Shown one piece after another: positions 57,483 through 64,000 of a DNA stretch of 64,000 bases. Position numbers and translations under genes: made by a program. Positions within the stretch are counted from its first letter, which is position 1. Each line of letters starts with the position of its first letter. The notes beneath the pieces were generated by a model that was not told where the DNA came from, made no database searches, and saw only the letters and a list, made by a program, of their open reading frames with translations. Source of the DNA: Collariella sp. IMI 366227 (Eukaryota > Ascomycota > Sordariomycetes > Sordariales > Chaetomiaceae); assembly GCA_027946355.1 (NCBI GenBank), contig JAPEUS010000012.1, positions 310,001-374,000 on the forward strand, read 5' to 3'.

Positions 57483-58938
57483 ATGTCACGACATGTAACG
57501 ACCCTGGCCACTGGCCCAACCGCTGGCACTTCAACCGGCGTGGCCCCAGACTCTCCTGTACCAAGGTCTCGTCGAAGCACCCTCAATCGTCGGACCTCCA
57601 CTGGCTCTGACGGGAAGCCGTACATCTCACAGATTGAGGACATCCAAAACCGTGTGCGTCGGCGAGGTTCGCTACTCTCAAATTACAGTCTAAGCGACGC
57701 CACCAGGGACTTTCAGGATGAGATCATGGACCCCAGGCCCGAGGTTGATGGGGACGACCTCGGGCCTATTACTTCGTGGAAATCGTGGCTGCCTTTTACC
57801 TTTGCCATCCTACCCCCGCTGGCAGGGCTCTTCTTCAAAAACGGGGCTTCGTTCACTAGCGACCTCTGCCTGTTGGGCCTTGTTGCCGTCTTTCTACATT
57901 GGTCCGTCACGGCACCATGGTAAGCCTGCTCCTCATGGCTGTGAAGAGCGCATATTCACATGCCCCAGGAGATGGTACCACTCAGCCCAGCAAATCCGAG
58001 AAACCCAAGAAATAGTAGTAGAAGACGCCATCGAAACTAGCACACCCCCACCCCGCCCCGCAGAAAGCGACTCGGACTCCCGCACCCGCAGCCCATCCCG
58101 AGACAGACACCAACAACAACAGCAAGAAAAATCCCTCCTCGCCACCGCTGCCCTGCGGCGCCTCCAAAAACACGAACAGCTCGCCCTATTGGCCTGCTTC
58201 CTCGCTCCCGCAGCATCGGCTTGCCTCCTCTTCTTCGTCCGCCAGATCCTCACCCCGCGCACCGAAGGGCTCGTCTCGGGCTTCAACCTGGTCATCTTCC
58301 TTCTGGCCGCCGAGGTCCGCCCGCTTTCCCACTCCATCAAGCTCGTCCTATCCCAGACCCTGCACCTGCAGCGGATCGTCCACGCGAACCCGTATGGGCG
58401 TGTGGTGCAGGTCACACCGGAGAAGTACGAGGAGTTGATGAGGAGGGTGGGGGAGGTTGAGGCCCGCGCGTTTACCGGCGAATCTGGTGCAGAGGATAAC
58501 CAGGCACAGCAGCAGCAGCGGCAACAACAACTTACTCGGCATATCATGCAAGAAGTGCTCACCTCCGTCCACCCCCAAATCGACGCCATCACGCGCGCCG
58601 TCCGCCGCTACGAGCGCAAGTCCCGCACGCTGGAGCACCGCGTGGACGCGCAGTTCCGGCAGCTGGATGCGCGCTTGGGTGATGTTGCTGCGCTGGTGTC
58701 CGTTAAGAGCCGCGCGGATCGGCAGCGGCGGGGCGTTATTGGGCAGGTGGCGGGCGGCGGGTGGTATGTGGCTACGGTGCCTGTGGCGGTGATGTATCGG
58801 GTTATGGAGCAGGTTGTCCGGGCGGGGTGGTGGGTGTTGAGGAAGGATTGGGGTGAAGTGGGTGGTGGGGAGGAGGGAAGGAGATCCGCTGGGAGAGTCA
58901 GTGGCGAGGGGCGGGAAGGGATGGCGAATAGGCGGTGA
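57483..58938 (+). CDS. conserved-type fungal membrane protein, function unknown
   Basis: Two exons, 57483-57919 and 57969-58938, give 468 residues with frame intact. After a Ser/Thr/Arg-rich N-terminus come two hydrophobic segments (SWLPFTFAILPPLAGLFF and SDLCLLGLVAVFLHWSVTAP), then RWYHSAQQIRETQEIVVED. A charged Gln-rich loop is followed by LALLACFLAPAASACLLFFV and GFNLVIFLLAAEVRPL. Next comes HANPYGRVVQVTPEKYEELM and a helical coiled coil (VHPQIDAITRAVRRYERKSR), and last a weak fifth segment near the C-terminus. The layout suggests a four-span organelle or ER protein with a cytosolic coiled coil. I do not recognise the family and assign no function. Confidence 0.8.
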
Positions 58939-61900
58939 ACGGAGAGGGCGGGACAGAGGGAGTTAGGGGTGGGTGCTTTTCTCTTTAGAGGGGCTTGGAA
59001 GATGAGGTTGGTTCTTTTTGTCACTTAGCTTGCTTTTTCTGCGGAAGCTCGGGAGGCGCTCAGACAAGGGCTGGTGGGTGTTTTAGGTTCGGGGGAGCAT
59101 CTCCGTGGAGGACAACGGTTTTGGGACGAGCGATCTCTGAGCTGGACTACATAGCATTTTGCAGACGCGTAGTCTGCTGCCACTCGGGGACAGCCTGAGA
59201 GGCAGTACAGCCCTAATTTGGGATAGGTGTGTATCCCTCGGCGATGAAACGAGACGCCAGAGGTCTCAAATCATTGCTCAACTCGCGATGAAGTAAAGAT
59301 CCGACTGAAGTTACCGGCTGTGACAGGAAGCCGCTCACTTTCGCTAATTAAACCAGTTGCAAGAGATGAACTTCACTTGTACCCTGGACAGAGAGATCCA
59401 ATTCCATGGCTGCACACACAGTGCTACCATCTTGTGAGGGGCTTTCTCAATGACGGCCAAAATCCTTAGCCCGTTGCAATTTTTAGCCCGTCTGCTAATA
59501 CTTATCTTCAATCTTTTCGTCTATCTTATAGTTACCTTAAATGTTGGTAAATGCTCGGAGCTTTTACTCCTGGGCGGGTGGGGGATCGACTGCGTTCTGT
59601 TGTTGTTTCTTTTGACAGATCAATGTATTCCAACATCACCTAGGTATATCAAGAGTGGGAATAGAGAGCATTTGATGTCAAGAAACTCTGAGAACAGCGA
59701 CAGGTTACTCCTCTCGGGCCAGGTAACAAATGGCGTTACTACGTTGGCCAAGGGGTGGATAAACTTAAGAGGTGGGCTGCCTGTCATGGGCAAAGAGCCG
59801 CAGGGAGACGATACTCCTCTCAACTACACAGCATTCAAGTAAACGTTGAGAGAAGGTCTATGGGTGTTTTGATCCTGTTGTGTTGCTTCCCAAAAGACCG
59901 GTGCCGTCCTCCTTTCCAAATAAACAAAGGAGCATTGTATTTTGCTCCATCTGGGAGGCTTCTACCATTGAGGCAAGTGTCAAAGTTTCCTTCGGTCATG
60001 CGCCGGACTTCCGTTCGTCTGTCCCATGACCGCAAACAAACAGACAGGGAGCCGGGGTTCGGAATCGGGAAGACATCTGAGGATGGGCGAGGAGTTTTTT
60101 GGGGGGGATTTTGTCTCAAACACGCGTCGTCATCAACTGAGGAGTTCAACGGTTGGTTGTCTTGCTCCGTGTGACTACCGTCCACGCGTCGAGTCGGATG
60201 TTTCTTTTTCGGGGCTGGGTGCTCTGGGTGGTGGTGGGTGGATGAAGTATGTGAGAAAGGCACGAGTGGAAGTGTGAGAAAGGGTAGACCGTGAGAACAT
60301 TGAAGTGTATGTATGATAAGAGATGAAGGATATAGGAAAAGTGATGGTGGTCGCCGTTGGAGGCGCAATGACATGTTGTTTATCGACTAAGATATACTCT
60401 GGTGACCTGGAGACCTTCTTTTTATCAGGCTTTTCTCATTTTCTTGTTTCCGGTGTTAAATTTTGTTGTTTCTTTCTTCTTTCTCTTTTTGACGTTTTTC
60501 TTTTTATTATCAGTACTCTCTTTACCTGAAAACCAGGCCGGTCGAAGAATGCGAAAGTGACGTCGATCAAGCTCCGAGAGAGAAGGCTGATGGCCGTGCA
60601 GAGGTTGTATGACAGATACGCTAATATGTGCCGAGACATGGTGTCACGATCCGTTTCTGCAGGATGAAGATGAAGCTGAGGCTGCGGCATGCATCTAGAT
60701 ATTCTGGGAACTTATCGACGAAACGGTCATTTTAACTCGGATACCCGCAGCAGATATAAAGCCATGCCCTAGCTTAGTTGCAGCTTGACTGCTCCCTCAG
60801 CGTCTTTTGTACGGTTCCCGAAAGTATTGTGAGAAGAAGAGAGAAACGTACCGCGCTGGTGTCTTAGATGCCACCGTATTGTATCATCATTTTTCAAAAC
60901 AATAATCAACAGGGTTCGCAGTGGTTTGTCTGAGCAGGGCTGGTGTTTACCCTGATCCTGACCCAGTTTGGGACGTTGCGGCTGTTGGTATCACCTTTTC
61001 GACGGCCGGATCGTCTTTCGCAGGGTTCTGGGGTCCTGAGGCGGCGACAATGTGTTTGTTTACAGCCGAGGTATGACACGGGAGAGATCCAGACTCATGC
61101 ATGCTGTGGGGTAATACTGTGTCCCCGACTTGTCAGAGATCTGGGACATGCGTATACGAGGCTTATGTGGTGTATGCCACCCAGTAGCGAGTCCTTCTTG
61201 TCATAGTAATGCAATCAAATACAATGGGTGGCCAGCCCCAGAATCGAAGGCAGTTTGGTTGTGATGTATGGACCTCTCCCGGACTCTGGTGTAAGTGGTG
61301 GTTCGGGACAAGACCCACATCGGAGCCGCTGGTGGGGCATCGCGGGACTGGACCGACAGGACTGGACCGGGCGAGGCCCACAGAAAAGACTGTGGGGTGC
61401 GGAACAGGAGTGGGTCTGTTGACATCATGATCCAAAACCACACAAGAGTAAAAGAAACAGCGACAATGGGATCTCGTCCCGAGGTTGCGAACATTGCTTT
61501 TCTTGTGCTGGCTCGGGACGAGATTCGGACCCTGACTCGGGAAGGTGCCTCAAAGAAAGAAAGAAAGAAAGAAGATCCCGCTTGTTCCGGGTAGCAGACG
61601 GACCGAACGAACGAGAACCAAGAAACCCAAGAACCCAAAAAAGGAAGCAATTTCATTTTTCAGAAATTTTTGGTGTCACGCAAATCAATGAACCCAATCC
61701 AATGGCACCACGCTCTTCCAATTGCGGTCGTGTGCAGCGTGCAGCAGACCGCGTCTGGCCGTGCAGTGCTAAGCTGGACTCGGGTTGGCTGCTGGTACAT
61801 GCCGCGGCTTGGCAGTGTGTTTTCCTGCATCATTCAGGTACCCGTCTTGGAGGGCACCATTCGCTTGCGCCTTCGTCTGTCGGCACTCGACACCGCCATC

Positions 61901-63036
61901 AACATCATGACAGTGGCAGGATAATCAGGATTGGCCAGCAACGCGCAGATGCATTTGCTTGGTTTTCTGTGACGGCGAGACCGGAGGACAAGTCAGAACT
62001 GACCTCCCCCAGCTGATTTGAGAGTCTGAGACGCGCCATGGTCGATCCTCTCCCGCGCGCTCGGTGGTGGTTCAGCTAGCCCGTGTCACCCTGTCTCAGC
62101 CTCCCGGAAAATACAGATCGAACTCCAGGCTTCTCAACGTTCAGTCGATATTTTCTCACTCTCAATCCCAATGGCGGAAGCACGGAATGCCTCAACGACA
62201 TGGCGAAGAGTCGTCGTCAACCGCCAGGGACAGGGGCTGAAATGACCGCTCTGCCTGGTCGCGGCACTGTGGACGAACGGAAAGCGCCGCAGCTGTCAAC
62301 ACCACCAGGCCCCCTTGTTGCTGGTTCCAGATTCAGCGCGCCTCAGGCGTTGGACCCATGTCTGCCCTGCATCCCCTGGTCGCTAACCTCGACCCGGCGA
62401 CGCCTCCCGATGCACCACCGCACCCCACGTCGACAAGTCGACCGCGTCCCGCGTGCTGCTCATCTCCCATGGGACAGTCGAGGGATGCCGTGGCTTGGCC
62501 CAGCGCGATGGCCTCCCACTCTTTCCCCGCGGGCGGACGGAAGTCCAATGGAGGTTGAGCAGAGGGCCTCGACGAAGAGCCTGGATGTGTTGTCCACTCT
62601 CCTCTCCCCGTCCCGACAGCCCATCGTCGGACCAGTGCCTGCCTGCCGGCCCTGATTTGCCCGCTGCTAATGATATATGCCGCCCACCATGTCGTACGGT
62701 CGACCGTGCCCTCGAGGCTCTGTACTTCCCTTCATGCGTCGAATAACTCCGTCCATCTTGTCCTACTGTGACTCTCGCGGCCTTGGACCCGGACTGGCGC
62801 GCGTCTGCTGATCTTGATTCTTCTGTTTACACAGATCCTGCGTGCTTCCCCCCTTTCTTCCTTCCGCTGTCATCACAAGCGGCGCTTCTTGGCGCACTGA
62901 TGTGACAAGCAAATTTTCTCGAGGATAATGCGCCTGGCCTCCGAGCACACTCTCCTTTCCATCCACTGCCTTTGTTCTCGGATCGTCTGCTAAGACGGGG
63001 CACACTCATTTCCGCTCTGACAACGTTGTCGCCGCC
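58939..63036. other. 4.1 kb gene-free stretch
   Basis: No gene is supported. The longest frames (plus 59450-59842, with a hydrophobic start, and plus 62083-62655) lack motifs, splice structure and coding bias. The part from 59.2 to 61.2 kb is less GC-rich than the rest, with T-rich tracts near 60410-60520. An (AAAG)n run lies at about 61553-61573. The last 300 bp is probably promoter and leader for the gene at 63037. Confidence 0.5.
61553..61573. repeat. AAAG microsatellite
   Basis: About five AAAG units in noncoding DNA. Confidence 0.8.
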
Positions 63037-64000
63037 ATGAGGGTCCTACGGCGGTCATCATCGGGATGGGCTCTGCTGCTCTGTCTCTGTCTGCTGTTCA
63101 GTCTTGCCGCGGGCGCGGCATTGCCCCCAGGAAAACGGCAGGAGAAGGACGTTGCTGTGTCAGACGAACCAAGTCCAACACCAACACACGGTGAGCAGGA
63201 CCAGCAGAGAACGACACGCCTCTCAACATCATCACCGACTCTCGACCCGACCACCCACGCAACAAATACCATCTTCACCACCTCCCCCCCATCGGCCTCT
63301 CACGACGACACTACCACCACTCCAGTCCCAACCACTACCCCCAAATCTCAACGATGCCACCTCCCTCATCTTCAACGGTAAGCTCTCCTCTCCCCACCCC
63401 TAACTCCTAAGCACCCCACTAACGACTCACAGAAACCCTCCCACCAACCTCCTCCCCTTCCCCGCAAATCACTCCCGGCTGGTCCGTAGCCGGCACCATC
63501 CTCCTGATCACCGGCCTCATGCACTGCCTCCTCGGCGTGCGCGCTAAGCGCCTGCAAACCTTTTTCAGTGCGGCCTTCCTCGCCTCGCTTGGCACCACCG
63601 TGCTCATCCTCTACCTCATGACACCGCCCGTCACGCCCGCCGTTCAGGGGCGTTCGTTGTGGCAGCCGTTTGTACCGGGGCTGCGATGGGGGTTGGCGGT
63701 TCTTTAGGGACCTTGCAGAGTGTCTTGGGTGTTTGCTGGGGTTTTTCGTTGGGGATGTGGTTGATGACGGTGAAGGAGGGGTTGGTGGGGAGTGGAGGGG
63801 AGGGTGGTTTTTCTGGGGTTTTGCGGCAGCGGGGTTTTGTTTGTATTTTAGCCGGTGGACGAGGGGTGGGGGCTGATGGGGAGTATAGCGTTCTCCGGGG
63901 CGACGGTGGTGGTGTTGGGGATTGACTGTTTCAGTAAGGCGGGACTGGTGTGGAGGCTGAAAGAGTTTTGGGCGTGGGTGTGGAGGCTGAATGAGAGGTT
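63037..64000 (+). CDS. DUF4203 (TM198-like) multi-span membrane protein, partial
   Basis: The ATG at 63037 opens a signal peptide (GWALLLCLCLLFSLAAGAA) cut before LPPGKRQ. A Ser/Thr/Pro-rich stretch follows, and in a second frame LNDATSLIFN to an intron at 63378-63432. Then comes ITPGWSVAGTILLITGLMHC, LLGVRAKRLQTFFSAAFLA and TTVLILYLMTPPVTPAVQG, the start of the DUF4203 bundle. More pieces continue in other frames (FVVAAVCTGAAMGVG, AGFCLYFSRWTRG), up to GSIAFSGATVVVLGIDCFSK and VWRLKEFWAWVWRLNER at the window end. At least three frame changes are present, one at the C5 run near 63340. The gene runs off the right edge. Function of the family in fungi is unknown. Confidence 0.7.

Noticed and set aside
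59450..59842. 130-codon frame with hydrophobic start
   Set aside because: Hydrophobicity follows from a T-rich tract; the rest has no domain and no plausible leader or splice sites.
1..64000. transposons or viral genes
   Set aside because: No transposase, integrase, reverse transcriptase or capsid-like translation and no long terminal or inverted repeats were recognised by eye.

Overview
This window is nuclear DNA of a filamentous ascomycete, most likely a Sordariales fungus of the Chaetomiaceae type. The basis is short introns (about 47-120 bp, mostly near 50) with GT..AG ends and CTAAC branch points, GC-rich third codon positions, and a gene set typical of Pezizomycotina: an RCO-1/Tup1 corepressor, DUF2015 and DUF4203 proteins, and a 476-residue intracellular GH1 beta-glucosidase of the size known from Humicola. 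I saw no transposase, reverse transcriptase, viral gene or CRISPR array.

Layout. 1-12.3 kb: a lysophosphatidate acyltransferase (SLC1 type), then a divergent pair of broken accessory genes (a coiled-coil/Cys-rich protein on minus, an FHA-protein kinase on plus), then a DENN-type DUF2347/DUF4484 protein and an RNase MRP subunit RMP1 homolog. 12.8-29 kb: the corepressor RCO-1/Tup1 with a 3.5 kb gene-free stretch upstream, a DUF2015 protein, ribosomal protein eL28, malate dehydrogenase, TRAPP subunit Trs33, a PIAS-type SUMO ligase and a small nucleolar DUF2423 protein. 29-45 kb: GPI-anchor ethanolamine-phosphate transferase GPI7/LAS21, condensin subunit YCG1 divergent from NOP4, tRNA exportin LOS1 and FACT subunit POB3. 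45.9-64 kb: a GFA/CENP-V zinc protein, GH1 beta-glucosidase, an acyl-CoA synthetase, initiator tRNA-Met, an ERF4-type Ras palmitoylation cofactor, an intron-containing tRNA-Ala(CGC), a four-segment membrane protein, a 4.1 kb gene-free stretch, and the 5' part of a DUF4203 membrane protein cut by the window end.

Sequence quality matters for reading this window. About a dozen genes, including near-universal ones (eL28, Tup1, Trs33, GPI7, YCG1), carry single-base frame breaks, repeatedly at runs of C or G (or A). In several, removing one base of the run restores a conserved peptide and an exon total divisible by three. SLC1, malate dehydrogenase, NOP4, LOS1, POB3, GH1 and others are intact. I infer that many breaks are assembly indels. 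Whether the FHA kinase and its divergent neighbour are truly dead genes cannot be settled from sequence alone.

The genes form no single pathway. The window is ordinary housekeeping gene order (RNA processing and export, chromatin, membrane traffic, lipid metabolism) with one accessory patch at about 2.9-7.3 kb. I did not find a convincing new biological system. The best leads are the FHA-kinase/coiled-coil divergent pair and the acidic DEFDDIF repeat tail of the RMP1 homolog.
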